64,000 bases of DNA, from contig CM034531.1 in NCBI GenBank assembly GCA_020002185.1, forward strand, positions 81,487,360 through 81,551,359, written 5' to 3'. The translations under genes were made by a program, and so were the position numbers. Shown here piece by piece: positions 31,404 to 41,601 of the stretch. Each line of letters begins with the position of its first letter. Position 1 is the first letter of the stretch. Origin of the DNA: Paraescarpia echinospica. Taxonomy: Eukaryota; Annelida; Polychaeta; Sabellida; Siboglinidae. Under the pieces are notes generated by a model. It was not told where the DNA came from. It ran no database searches and worked only from the letters and a program-made list of their open reading frames with translations.

Positions 31404-31579
31404 GTAAGTACCATCCGTTTTTTAGTTGATGCTACATTGAAACATTCCCGATTGTATGATATGTTATCTTGTACAGCCAGCCGCGAAACGTTATGTTTAG
31501 TTCACATGCTTGACCATTAGGATGAGTTTTTTTTTTAAATATGCTTTGATATCTTATCTTGTACTTTGTTGCATTTCAG

Positions 31580-32830
31580 CACCACTCGACCAGCCGTGAA
31601 TGTCAGACGAGACCCCAGCATCAGGAGCCACGTCGGAAAGTAGTGCCGCGCAGTGCTGCTGTGCATTGCCCGTTCTGCACCAGAGTCTGCTCGTCGGAAG
31701 ATGTGTTACTAGACCACTTCCTGACGTCGCGTCGCAGGCTGTGCAGAGGAGCTGACCCGACTAGCGATGAACACTTGGCTGACGTGGCTGACGCTACTGT
31801 GGTATGTGGAGGTGAAAGTCCTCTCAGCGTAAGTCGTTTAAGATGTGGAGGTACTGCAGGTTTAGGTAGTTTAGGTAGCTCGACAGGTGGAGGTCCAGGT
31901 ACTCCAGGTGTAGGTAGTTTAGGTAGCTCGACAGGTGGAGATCCAGGTACTTCAGGTGTAGGTAGTTTAGGTAGCTCGACAGGTGCAGGACCAGGTACTT
32001 CAGGTGTAGGTAGTTTAGGTAGCTCGACAGGTGTAGGACCAGGTACTTCAGGTGTAGGTAGTTTAGGTAGCTCGACAGGTGGAGATCCATGTACTCCAGG
32101 TGCAGGTAGTTTAGGTAGCTCGACAGGTGGAGATCCAGGTACTTCAGGTGTAAGTAGTTTAGGTAGCTCGACAGGTGCAGGACCAGGTACTTCAAGTGTA
32201 GGTAGTTTAGGTAGCTCGACAGGTGGAGGTCCAGGTATTCCATGAGCAGGTAGTTTAGGTAGCTCGACAGGTGGAGATCCGTGTACTCCAGGTGCAGGTA
32301 GTTTAGGTAGCTCGACAGGTGGAGGTCCAGGTACTCCAGGTGCATGTAGTTTAGGTAGCTCGACAGGTGGAGGTCCAGGTACTCCAGGTGCAGGTAGTTT
32401 AGGTAGCTCGACATGTGCAGGACCAGGTACTTCAGGTGTAAGTAAAGGTAAATCTGGATCTGTATTAACTAGGAAGGAATCATTTATGTCCATATTTCCA
32501 ACAGTGGTCAGATCTAATAAAGTTGATATTAATTATGTAACTAATGTTAAGGTTACTTCTTATGATCCGAGTAAATATCGTTGCATGCTACCCATGTGTC
32601 AGATATATGACATTTTACATAATGTTCAGGTTAATCGTGGAGCAGAAATTGTGCTCGACTATGGCTCTTATTCATTGGAAACAATTAAATTTTTCAAAAA
32701 ATTTCACGCTGGGAAGGAAATTCAAGATGATGTTAGGAAGGAAATTGACTGGGCAGGGCAACAACATTATTTGACAATAGATGTTGTTTCACAGCTTAAT
32801 CATAATCATTTAAAACATATTTACAGATAG
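31580..32830 (+). pseudogene. C2H2-like exon fused to 12 in-frame 16-residue repeats and a downstream domain
   Basis: Acceptor TTGCATTTCAG. The frame first gives AVHCPFCTRVCSSEDVLLDH, a C-x2-C ... H arrangement like a zinc finger. It then gives 12 copies of a 16-residue repeat (GSLGSSTGGGPGTPGV type). It continues in the same frame past 32,440 into TRKESFMSIFPTVVRSNKVD and a charged segment ending LNHNHLKHIYR at 32,830. A single GGA to TGA change at 32,243-32,245 interrupts it. The right arm has a related C2H2-like segment at 40,027-40,200. Function is unknown. Confidence 0.5.
31865..32440. repeat. 48-bp tandem repeat, exactly 12 units
   Basis: The unit starts GGTAGTTTAGGTAGCTCGAC and ends CAGGTGTA. 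It is unrelated to the 48-bp satellite at 26-30 kb. Its 16-codon period keeps the plus frame (Gly/Ser/Pro-rich) and a minus frame (PVELPKLP type) open. The inverted paralogue at 39,590-39,685 holds only about two units, so the array expanded in this arm. Confidence 0.95.
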
Positions 32831-32833
32831 TTC

Positions 32834-33410
32834 TGGACCATGCTGTAAATGAGACAGTCTCTGTAGCAGGTAGCCGGTACAACATTGAAGATCTGACATT
32901 CCTTTTTGGTGAACGCTGGCTCTCAAATTCTCTTTTGTATCAAATTAGTATAATGCTTAATACAGAATTTCATCATACTAAATCACGGGTGTGGTATGCA
33001 TCAGACATACAACCGCAGGCACATTTTTATGCACAAATTTATAAACAATTTGCTAATATTCAGGAAGGACAACTGATTTTGTTCATACCTGTTGGTGCAA
33101 TGGTGGGACTTATTTCATGGACAATTTGCAAGTAACTAATCTAGATGGAAGTAAAGGTGATGTGTATTCTAATCACTTTTCACCGGCAATATATTCAACA
33201 GACTTTGATATTGTAACTTATGCAGACACGTTTGGGTGGGAAATACCAGAAACAGTTAAGACCATATTAAAAAATGTTGCGAAAACGTAAGGTAAACAAG
33301 TTTCACTATATACTATTTGTTATCAGCCTGGAGGTAATATCAATAATGGTTTACATATTTGCTCAACTCTCTGTGCTAATAAGTATCCATTGACAGACAT
33401 GTTCATCCGT
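32834..33410 (+). pseudogene. Broken coding region with weak resemblance to Ulp1/SENP (C48) cysteine peptidases
   Basis: After a possible acceptor (CATATTTACAG) the frame reads VLDHAVNETVSVAGSRYNIE, then LFGERWLSNSLLYQISIMLN. The latter resembles the W-L-x-D segment of Ulp1-type proteases. It continues to a stop at 33,133-33,135. A second frame (about 33,100-33,290) reads GGTYFMDNLQVTNLDGSKGD. A third (about 33,300-33,400) reads QPGGNINNGLHIC, where active enzymes have a Q...DCG...C block; the nucleophile would be Asn here. The C48 reading is tentative. There is no counterpart in the right arm. Confidence 0.3.
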
Positions 33411-33687
33411 CTGCGGTGTCTCTATAATCACAGATGCCACATTGGCGTGTTTATACAGGAAACTATGGGCTTGCTACTCGGAATTCTTCCTTCAGTCAAC
33501 ATTCTTGAGGCTTTCAGTATTGACACACAATGGAAAAAGAGCTACTAAACAGTTCCCGTGTTCTAATGCAGGTAAACGTGATATTCAGGCTGTAGGGAAA
33601 ATGCCTACAAACTTAAAAGGTTAGCAATAGCACGTTTACACAAAAAACAGGAATTAACATAATTCACTCAAAGGTCAGTTCAGTTAA

Positions 33688-36240
33688 ACCAGCAGTCAGT
33701 GTAGTTGCACCTGTGGTCAGTGTAGTTGCACCTGTGGTTAGTGACATCACATCGGGAGCTAGTATAGTCAGACCTGCAGTCAATATACTCAGACCTGTAG
33801 TCAGACCGGGAGCTAGTATAGTCAGACCTGCAGTTAGTGTTGTCAGACCGGGAGCTAGTATAGTCAGACCTGCAGTTAGTGTTGTCAGACCGGGAGTTAG
33901 TGTGGTCAGACCTGCAGTTAGTGTTGTCACATCGGGAGCTAGTATAGTCAGACCTGCAGTTAGTGTTGTCACATCGGGAGCTAGTATAGTCAGACTTGCA
34001 GTTAGTGTTGTCACGTCGGGAGCTAGTATAGTCAGACCTGCAGTCAATATATTCAGACCTGTAGTCAGACCGGGAGCTAGTATAGTCAGACCTGCAGTTA
34101 GTGTTGTCAGACCGGGAGCTAGTATAGTCAGACCTGCAGTTAGTGTTGTCAGACCGGGAGTTAGTGTGGTCAGACCTGCAGTTAGTGTTGTCACATCGGG
34201 AGCTAGTATAGTCAGACCTGCAGTTAGTGTTGTCACATCGGGAGCTAGTATAGTCAGACCTGCAGTTAGTGTTGTCACGTCGGGAGCTAGTATAGTCAGA
34301 CCTGCAGTCAATATATTCAGACCTGTAGTCAGACCGGGAGCTAGTATAGTCATACCTGCAGTTAGTGTTGTCAGACCGGGAGTTAGTGTGGTCAGACCTG
34401 CAGTTAGTGTTGTCACATCGGGAGCTAGTATAGTCAGACCTGCAGTTAGTGTTGTCACATCGGGAGCTAGTATAGTCAGACTTGCAGTTAGTGTTGTCAC
34501 GTCGGGAGCTAGTATAGTCAGACATGCAGTTAGTGTTGTCACATCGTGAGCTAGTATAGTCAGACCTGCAGTTAATGTTGTCACATCGGGAGCTAGTATA
34601 GTCAGACCTGCAGTTAGTGTTGTCACATCGGGAGCTAGTATAGTCAGACCTGCAGTTAGTGTTGTCGCATCGGGAGCTAGTATAGTCAGACCTGCAGTTA
34701 ATGTTGTCACATCGGGAGCTAGTATAGTCAGACCTGCAGTTAGTGTTGTCACATCGGGAGCTAGTATAGTCAGACCTGCATTTAGTGTTGTCACATCGGG
34801 AGCTAGTATAGTCAGACCTGCAGTTAGTGTTGTCACATCGGGAGCTAGTATAGTCCGACCTGCAGTTAGTGTTGTCACATCTGGAGCTAGTATAGTCAGA
34901 CCTGCAGTTAGTGTTGTCGCATCGGGAGCTAGTATAGTCAGACCTGCAGTTAGTGTTGTCACATCTGGAGCTAGTATAGTCAGACCTGCAGTTAGTGTTG
35001 TCACATCGGGAGCTAGTATAGTCAGACCTGCAGTTAGTGTTGTCACATCGGGAGCTAGTATAGTCAGACCTGCAGTTAGTGTTGTCACATCTGGAGCTAG
35101 TATAGTCAGACCTGCAGTTAATGTTGTCACATCTGGAGCTAGTATAGTCAGACCTGCAGTTAATGTTGTCACATCGGGAGCTAGTATATTGAGACCTGCA
35201 GTTAGTGTTGTCACATCTGGAGCTAGTATAGTCAGACCTGCAGTTAGTGTTGTCACATCTGGAGCTAGTATAGTCAGACCTGCAGTTCGTGTTGTCGCAT
35301 CGGGAGCTAGTATAGTCAGACCTGCAGTTAGTGTTGTCACATCTGGAGCTAGTATAGTCAGACCTGCAGTTAGTGTTGTCACATCGGGAGCTAGTATAGT
35401 CAGACCTGCAGTTAGTATTGTCACATCGGGAGCTAGTATAGTCAGACCTGCAGTTAGTGTTGTCACATCTGCAGCTAGTATAGTCAGACCTGCAGTTAGT
35501 GTTGTCACATCGGGAGCTATTATAACAGACCTGCAGTTAGTGTTGTCACATCGGGAGCTAGTATAGTCAGACCTGCAGTTAGTGTTGTCACATCTGGAGC
35601 TAGTATAGTCAGACCTGCAGTTAGTGTTGTCGCATCGGGAGCTAGTATAGGCAGACCTGCAGTTAGTGTTGTCACATCTGGAGCTAGTATAGTCAGACCT
35701 GCAGTTAGTGTTGTCACATCGGGAGCTAATATAGTCAGACCTGCAGTTAGTGTTGTCACATCGGGAGCTAGTATAGTCAGACCTGCAGTTAGTGTTGTCA
35801 CATCTGGAGCTAGTATAGTCAGACCTGCAGTTAGTGTTGTCGCATCGGGAGCTAGTATAGTCAGACCTGCAGTTAGTGTTGTCACATCTGGAGCTAGTAT
35901 AGTCAGACATGCAGTTACTGTTGTCACATCTGGAGGTAGTATAGTCAGACCTGCAGTTAGTGTTGTCACATCTGGAGGTAGTATAGTCAGACCTGCAGTC
36001 AGTATACTCAGACCTATAGTCAGACCAGGAGTTAGCATAGTCAGACCTACAGGCAGTTTACTCAGACCGGGAGTTAGTATAGTCAGCCCAGGAGTTGGTA
36101 TAGTCAGATGTGTAGTCAGACCAGGAGTTAGTAGTCAGACCACCAGTTAGTTGTAAGACCAGGAGTTAGTATAGTTAGATCGGCAGTTAGTGTAGTCAGA
36201 CATGCAGGTAATAGTTAGGTCAAGAGCCACTTTACTTAGA
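33688..36240. repeat. 42-bp tandem array (two 21-bp half-units), about 57-60 units
   Basis: The half-units are GCAGTTAGTGTTGTCACATCG and GGAGCTAGTATAGTCAGACCT. A 14-codon period leaves frames open on both strands (748 codons on minus; several on plus). The plus frame (GASIVRPAVSVV type) resembles the 21-bp GGSLVRPG-type repeats of the right arm at 38,300-38,497 and 39,000-39,080. So this array is part of the duplicated gene-like unit, and the minus frame is its shadow. The ends decay after 36,000. Confidence 0.95.
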
Positions 36241-36372
36241 CCAGGAGTAGATTTACTAAAACCAGGGTGTCAGTGAATTAAAAAATGAATTAGTTATTAA
36301 GATGTGACCATTTTTTAATTACTAATTATTGACAGTAATAATGTATAGCTAATGTAGTTTTTACTGTTCTAG

Positions 36373-36485
36373 ATATTAAACCAGGACGAAATTGTGAGAC
36401 GCTACAGCTGCATTGGGGTAACAACGTGGTGATCGCCTTTGCCAAGCAAGACCAGAAAAAAAAACGGCTCTTTTCAGAGCCATAA
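36373..36485 (+). pseudogene. Terminal exon-like segment of the left arm
   Basis: It is preceded by TTTTTACTGTTCTAG, a good acceptor. The frame reads IKPGRNCETLQLHWGNNVV and ends KKKRLFSEP at TAA (36,483-36,485). It is homologous to minus-strand segments at 38,099-38,222 and 38,779-38,940, where AATAAA follows or overlaps the stop. That supports a real 3' end of a transcription unit. The middle differs strongly between copies. No known protein is recognised. Confidence 0.4.
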
Positions 36486-36503
36486 CTCTTTCATAAAAGA
36501 GTT
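36466..36503 (+). other. Histone-type 3' stem-loop sequence followed by a second hairpin
   Basis: GGCTCTTTTCAGAGCC (36,466-36,481) has a 6-bp stem with loop TTTC, identical to the canonical replication-dependent histone mRNA 3' stem-loop. It is followed by AACTCTTT-CATA-AAAGAGTT (36,484-36,503), a perfect 8-bp hairpin. The flanking CACC expected in histone mRNAs is not conserved (ATAA here). No histone coding sequence is near. Confidence 0.5.
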
Positions 36504-36780
36504 TGCTACCATCATATCAGTGTTCAATCAAAAATGAAATGTATACATGTGAATAATAAAAATGTACTGAATAAATCAACTGAATGCGACTATTGTGAGA
36601 AAACTGCAGTCCATATTAATTACAATCATTACCTACACATCAAGACGTTTTGCTAGCTAACTGGCAGTATTTTAAATGTTTGGTTTCTGCAAATCGTGGT
36701 AACAATAATCAAAATAAACGCCTTTAATGCAGTCGAAATTCAAATACGCCGGCATATCATACATGTTCGTTACCAAATCA

Positions 36781-36953
36781 GCACACTTCGATAAAGTCTC
36801 AATTTTGAGGAAACGGGCTCTGCAGATTATATGATGACTATTTTATACTATTCAAATCAATCAATACGCACACTTCAATAAAGTATATATTTCGAGGAAA
36901 CGGGCTATGCAGATTATATGATGAATATTTACACTATTCAAATCAATCAATAA
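36781..36953. repeat. 87-bp tandem duplication
   Basis: Two copies (36,781 and 36,868 onward) of a unit with GAGGAAACGGGC and GCAGATTATATGATGA, about 90% alike. AT-rich and non-coding. Confidence 0.85.
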
Positions 36954-37164
36954 GCATTTATTATCGTCCGATTTCAAAATCGATATCCAAAGTCTGAATG
37001 TTGGCTAAATTAGCGAAGCGTACGGAGAATTTAAGGAAACAGACTACCTAATATAGTGTATAATAAACAGGTAGACGAGACATGGGCATATCCAATATTT
37101 TTCTTAAATACCATAGTCGATTCAATATTTGAAAAAAGCGGGTGTTAACAATATTGTCCTTCAA

Positions 37165-37565
37165 ATCGGAAGGAAGTTATCGGGATTGCGCGCGCACAGG
37201 CAATTCTCTCTTCCAACCAGAAGGAAGTTAACGCTACCGGAAGTATTGCGCGCGCAGACATTACCGCTGATTTACCAACTATCAGTGATCTGCTTCCAGT
37301 CCGGTACACCGGTCTGGAAGGAGGTTCCGGTCTGAGAGTAAGTTCCGGTTCCGTTTTGTGTATTGCGCATGCGACTGTACATGTCAAAGGTTAGCGCCTA
37401 CTTTCGGCTCGCAGCTGTACGGTCTCAAAATCACTACATCCTTGAATTTCGTCTTACCTCTGCGCGCGCAATACAATAATAAGATTCTTCCGGTAGATAC
37501 AACTTCCTTCCGGTTGGAAGGGCAGATTACCCGTGCGCGCGCACACTTGATAATTTCCTTCTGAT
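37165..37565. mobile_element. Foldback/MITE-like element with about 100-bp inverted termini
   Basis: The left arm (37,165-37,258) and the reverse complement of the right arm (37,460-37,565) align along their length. Both share TTGCGCGCGCAGA at the inner end and GAAGGAA blocks with CTTCCAACC. GC-rich, unlike its AT-rich flanks. Short related pieces (GTAAGTTCCGGTTCCGTTTT) occur at 50,396-50,450 and, inverted, at 51,075-51,135. Confidence 0.65.
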
Positions 37566-38134
37566 AATAATGCCTTCATGTTAGCGCCCACATTTTCTAA
37601 TTTATAATTTATTTGATTTGACGAAGTTATTTAATAAAATTGGGGGTATGCATACACGTTTCATCTACTTGTTTATTAGACAATATAATTTGTAGTTTCT
37701 ATTTGCGGAATTACATCGTACGCTTCGTTAATGTAATCTATTGCGACTTTGGGTACCGACTCGATATATGAGAATGACCGGTATTATGCTTGCAAATTTG
37801 AGCTAGAACGGCCGAATTACCATCAACTTTGCACTCAATTACATATAGTCAATATAGGTTTCTCGTAGTAATCTCATTCAGTTTTATTAATTACTCCGTT
37901 AGCTTCGTTAATCTAGCGAATTTTTTTTACGTTGGGTACCGAACCGAAGTGTACTGATTCGATATATTTCGTTATGCCTGCATATTCGAATTAGAATGGC
38001 ACTCACACACAGGTTTTCTCATTGTAGTGACATTCACTATATTTATTAGAACACAACAGTGTTTATGTGTATAACCATTTTATTTTTATTGAATATTCAT
38101 CTGATGGTAGCTATCTATTTTGTGAAACAACTGT

Positions 38135-38150
38135 GGCTCTGAAAATAGCC
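38135..38150 (-). other. Paralogous stem-loop, third copy, decayed (right arm)
   Basis: The minus strand reads GGCTATTTTCAGAGCC, the same 16-base frame with one stem mismatch. The second hairpin is lost here. Confidence 0.45.
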
Positions 38151-38299
38151 GTTTGTTTTCGATGATCGATCTGGAAAGAGGCAGCGATATCCACATTTCT
38201 TCTTTTGAAGTGCAGCTGTAGTGTGAGAGTCTCCTGTTATAAAGTTTAAAACAGTAAAAACTACATTAAAGTAAAATATTAATGGTTTATTAACTGGCT

Positions 38300-38497
38300 C
38301 CGGGTCTTACTAAACTACCTCCTGGTCTAATTACTAAGCTGTTTGTTGGTCTAACTAAATTTGCACCTGGTCTAAGTAAACTTTCTTCTGGAATAATTAA
38401 ACTACCTCCTGGCCTAACTAAACTACCTCCTGGCTTAACTAAACTATACCTCCTGGTCTAATTAAACTACCTCTTGGCCTAATTAAACTACCTCCTG
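38300..38497 (-). repeat. 21-bp repeats (GTTTAGTTAGGCCAGGAGGTA type), right arm
   Basis: About nine diverged units on the minus strand, encoding GGSLVRP-like heptapeptides when read in the SGNH gene direction. They are the counterpart of the expanded 42-bp array of the left arm. Confidence 0.75.
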
Positions 38498-38820
38498 TAA
38501 ATTTGAACTAGAACAGCCGAATTACCATCTACTTTGCACTCAATTACATAGAGTTAATATAGGTTTCTCTAGTAATCTCATTCAGTTTATTAATTACTCT
38601 TCTAGCTTCGTTAATCTAGCGAAAAGTCTTGACGTTGGGTATCGTACCAAGGTGTCCTGATTCGCTATATGAGAATTATCGTTATGCCTGCATTATTGTT
38701 ATGCCTGCATATTTGAATTACACTCACATACAGGTTTTCTCATTGTAGTCACATTCACTATATTTATTAAAACAATATACATGTATAACCATTTTATTGA
38801 ACATTGATACGATGGTAGCA

Positions 38821-38848
38821 AACTCTTTTGTGAAAGAGTTGAGGATCT
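38821..38848 (-). other. Paralogous double-hairpin region, second copy (right arm)
   Basis: On the minus strand GGCTCTTTTCAGATCC (one arm base changed) is followed by the intact hairpin AACTCTTT-CACA-AAAGAGTT. This is the same order and spacing as at 36,466-36,503. Confidence 0.5.
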
Positions 38849-39589
38849 GAAAAGAGCCGTTTGTTTTTGATGTTCGATGTAGAAAGAGGCAGCCATATCC
38901 ACATTTCTTCTTTTGAGTGCAGCTGTAGTGTGAGTGTCTCCTGTTGTAAAGTGAAAACAGTAAAAACTACATTAAGATAAACTATTAATGGTTTATTAAC
39001 TGGCACTGGTTCTTACTAAACTACTTCCTGGACTAACTAAGGTACTAACTAAACTACTTCTTGGTCTAATTACTACAACACCAGAAATAAGTTAGTCAAA
39101 GTCAATTAATTAAATATTGAAAATAATAACTATGTTTGGTGAGCATTTCGAATTCAATATCAATATAATTACAAGAGGAGATGCAATGTTTCGGTCAATA
39201 AGCCCATGCCAGGGGTAATTTTGCACAAAGTGCAATACCAGTTGGGATCGAATCAACAACTAAAACCAAGACATTAGCATCTACCATTAATTACAAACAA
39301 AAATGTTGTTTTATAAAGTCCAAAAGGCAAGCTGATTCTCTTTGTAAGACTTTATGGTAACTTCTCTCCTGGTCTAAGCATTGCCCGGTGTGGTTAAATA
39401 GCATTAGTGACTGATACCAGATGCAACAATAATGTGGAAACTAATTAACATTTGTTTTGAGCACTAATTCTAATAGACATTGAAACAGTGAAATACCGGT
39501 TACTAAAATCGAAACATTCTGAGTGAGTGAGAGAAATGTCAAGTGAAAGAGTAACTAAATCCTAACAAAAGTAGTACCTGTAGCTCCAC

Positions 39590-39685
39590 TTGTCAAGCTA
39601 TATACACCTGCAATACCTGTAGCTCCACCTGTCCAGCTATCTAAACTATCTATATCTGTAGTACCTGTACCTGTCATGATATCTG
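39590..39685 (-). repeat. Two diverged units of the 48-bp repeat (right arm)
   Basis: The minus strand reads GATAGTTTAGATAGCTGGAC followed by AGGTGGAGCTACAGGTATTG and a second partial unit. It is recognisably the same repeat as the 12-unit array at 31,865-32,440. Confidence 0.7.
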
Positions 39686-39694
39686 AACTAGTTT

Positions 39695-40026
39695 AAAAAA
39701 AAAAAGTGAGTTCTTATATAGCGCAGTATCCAGTCCTCGGGACTGCTTAAAGTGCTTTACACTTTATTCCCTGGCAGACCTGTTCAACCGAACACCATCT
39801 CGACTACTCTGGGAAACATTCAGCCATGCTGCAATTAATGCGTGAAAAATATTCGTACACAAATATCCACCACTGTTTATAGCCAGGTACTCATTCATAC
39901 AGCTGAGAGAACTGAAGCATTGTAGAGTAAACGAATTTGCCCAAGGTTCGACACCGCCGCACAGGATTCGAACCCGCATTCTCTCAGTCGAGAGTCCGGA
40001 GGTGTTACCGCTGTGCTACTATGCTC
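39695..40026 (-). mobile_element. tRNA-derived SINE (about 330 bp)
   Basis: The minus strand has an exact A box TAGCACAGCGG (40,018-40,008) and an exact B box GGTTCGAATCC (39,974-39,964), then a body. The tail is GGATACTGCGCTATATAAG and AACTCACT with a run of T. The poly-T/A run at 39,695-39,705 marks the 3' end. It interrupts the right-arm unit between the C2H2-like segment and the 48-bp repeats. No clear target duplication was found. Confidence 0.8.
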
Positions 40027-40200
40027 CACCTGCTTACGCTTAGAGGACTTTCACCTCCACATACCACTATGACATCCGCCAAGTCAGACGAGTCATCATC
40101 GCTAGTCGTCTCAGCACCTCTGCACAAGTCGTGATGCTCAGTCAGGGCGTGCTCCAGTAACATGTCCTCGATGATGTCCACTATGGACAGGTTTTACTGT
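40027..40200 (-). pseudogene. C2H2-like exon remnant, right arm
   Basis: The minus frame reads SIVDIIEDMLLEHALTEHHD, then DSSDLADVIVVCGGESPLS, matching the left arm segment around 31,690-31,840. The first Cys pair is lost, the frame has a stop upstream and the SINE cuts it downstream. It is a decayed paralogue. Confidence 0.5.
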
Positions 40201-40322
40201 ATTTCCTATGTTAAATAACACTAAGAATGCGATAATTCCTAAAAGTTGGTGAATGTATACAGAAAGCATAGCGTTATGTTAGTTTCAGCTCTAGAAAGAA
40301 AACAATTCTTATTTGTACTTAC

Positions 40323-40547
40323 TTGAGCTGGCCTCGTCTGTCAGTTGACAACATCTGTTGAATGCGGTTGGCTGTCATTGTGTGCAACAAGGTGTTGCCC
40401 TCCAGCGAAGGGTGTAAACCGTCAACGCTGAAGTGCCTGGGTTGGGTAAGGGTGCAATCCCAATCCCAGAAACACACGCCAGGGATCTGGGCAGTCACCT
40501 GGTGCAGCCGCTCGTTCAACAGAAGGCCAGTCTCATATATGTCATCA
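40323..40547 (-). CDS. SGNH-hydrolase-like exon c (right arm, block V)
   Basis: Acceptor TTCATTTGCTCAG, donor GTAAGT. It encodes DDIYETGLLLNERLHQVTAQ, then FWDWDCTLTQPRHFSVDGLH. D-G-L-H with the following PSLEGN is the block V Asp-x-x-His that supplies two catalytic residues of SGNH esterases. It joins exon b in frame (GA|T). The three right-arm exons together keep one open hydrolase-like frame of about 183 codons. Whether the locus is still active is unknown, since its downstream part is interrupted. Confidence 0.55.
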
Positions 40548-40969
40548 CTGAGCAAATGAAGATAAAAGAGTATATATATTTGAGTGGCACTAAACAATCT
40601 AAATAAGGAATTTTAATTATGGTTGCAATATCAATAAATAATTTTTTTATAATATATATAATAGTAAAAATACAATAATAAAATATTAACAATGAGAAGA
40701 TAAACAATGAGAAGATATTGTCCTAAACTTTGGTAATACATAAAAATCTACATTAATAATGTTAAGACGTAACATAAAGACTGTTCATGAGCCAACAATA
40801 AAAAAGGTCTTCACCTATAACCATATTTTACTGGCACTCATACTTGTTAATAGTAATGGAGTACAATTATTTATTTAGACAATTGTAAAAATTCAATCGA
40901 ATACAGTAATACAGACTAGAGTTTTTTAATACGAAAAGGTTGTTAGATTACTATAGTAATGGTACTCAC

Positions 40970-41165
40970 TCATCATATCGGGGGAGTACTGCAGACATAA
41001 CAAGAGGCACTCCCGGGTACATGTCCTGTGTTCCTACAATCAGTCGCCGGTGTTGATCGAGTGTCTTGTCCATTTGGCGGATGTCGTTGCAGATGGTGTG
41101 TAGGTGGTTCATGCCGACATGCAGAAGTACTGCGTCAATACCCGGAGGGTCTGTTTCAGCAAGTA
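40970..41165 (-). CDS. SGNH-hydrolase-like exon b (right arm, block III)
   Basis: Acceptor GTATACTTTCAG, donor GTGAGT. It encodes (V)LAETDPPGIDAVLLHVGMNH, then DIRQMDKTLDQHRRLI and GVPLVMSAVLPRYD. HVGMN corresponds to the GxND-type block III. It is 196 bases and joins exon a through a split Val codon. Confidence 0.6.
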
Positions 41166-41357
41166 CTGAAAGTATACGTTAAGTCAGCTATTTACTATAA
41201 TTGTTCCATGTTATGAGAAGGACATTTATTGTAAATTTATTATACAATTATATACATCCACTGTAATGCTTCTCAGTCTTCTTTATTTACAATCACATTT
41301 AGGTATCTTGTGCAGTATGGACACACGACTATGAGAAAAAGAATCAATCATAAAGTA

Positions 41358-41399
41358 AACACACACACACACGCACGCACGCACGCACACATATATATA
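41358..41399. repeat. (AC)n/(GCAC)n microsatellite
   Basis: Short run of ACACACAC and GCACGCAC followed by ATATATATA. Confidence 0.9.
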
Positions 41400-41471
41400 A
41401 TGTTATGCGTTCATTGAAAATTCGTCAACTGTTAAATTGAACAATCAGATCTAAGCTGAAACAAATCTTAC

Positions 41472-41601
41472 CTTTGCAAATGTCGTTGACACGACCACCA
41501 TGTCTGCAGTGCAGATCGAAGTCAACATCACAGACTCTCTGTGGTAGGTACTTGAAGATCGAGTCTGAGTAGACTGCCACAACGTAGGCCATATTGAGAA
41601 T
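41472..41601 (-). CDS. SGNH-hydrolase-like exon a (right arm, block I region)
   Basis: Acceptor CTATACTTGCAG, donor GTAAGA, 130 bases like its left-arm paralogue. It encodes MAYVVAVYSDSIFKYLPQRV, then DFDLHCRHGGRVNDICK. The block I serine is in S-D-S rather than G-D-S. An upstream exon with the initiator Met is not identified unless the internal ATG is used. Confidence 0.6.

Larger units (their letters stand above)
37795..39070. repeat. Tandem duplication of about 0.7 kb in the right arm
   Basis: Unit 1 (37,795-38,497) and unit 2 (38,498-39,070) share GCCGAATTACCATC, CTTTGCACTCAATTACATA, GCTTCGTTAATCTAGCGAA and CAGGTTTTCTCATTGTAGT, then the terminal-exon and stem-loop segment and the 21-bp repeats. 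A partial third copy lies at about 37,715-37,794. This explains why the right arm has two terminal segments. Confidence 0.85.

Noticed and set aside
33664..35910. 748-codon minus-strand open frame
   Set aside because: It is the antisense of the 42-bp array; a 14-codon period with no stop keeps it open. The plus frame fits the gene-like unit better and even that is doubtful as protein.
36366..36520. A histone gene 3' end
   Set aside because: Only the stem-loop matches; no histone H1, H2A, H2B, H3 or H4 coding sequence was found on either strand nearby, and the usual downstream CACC is absent.
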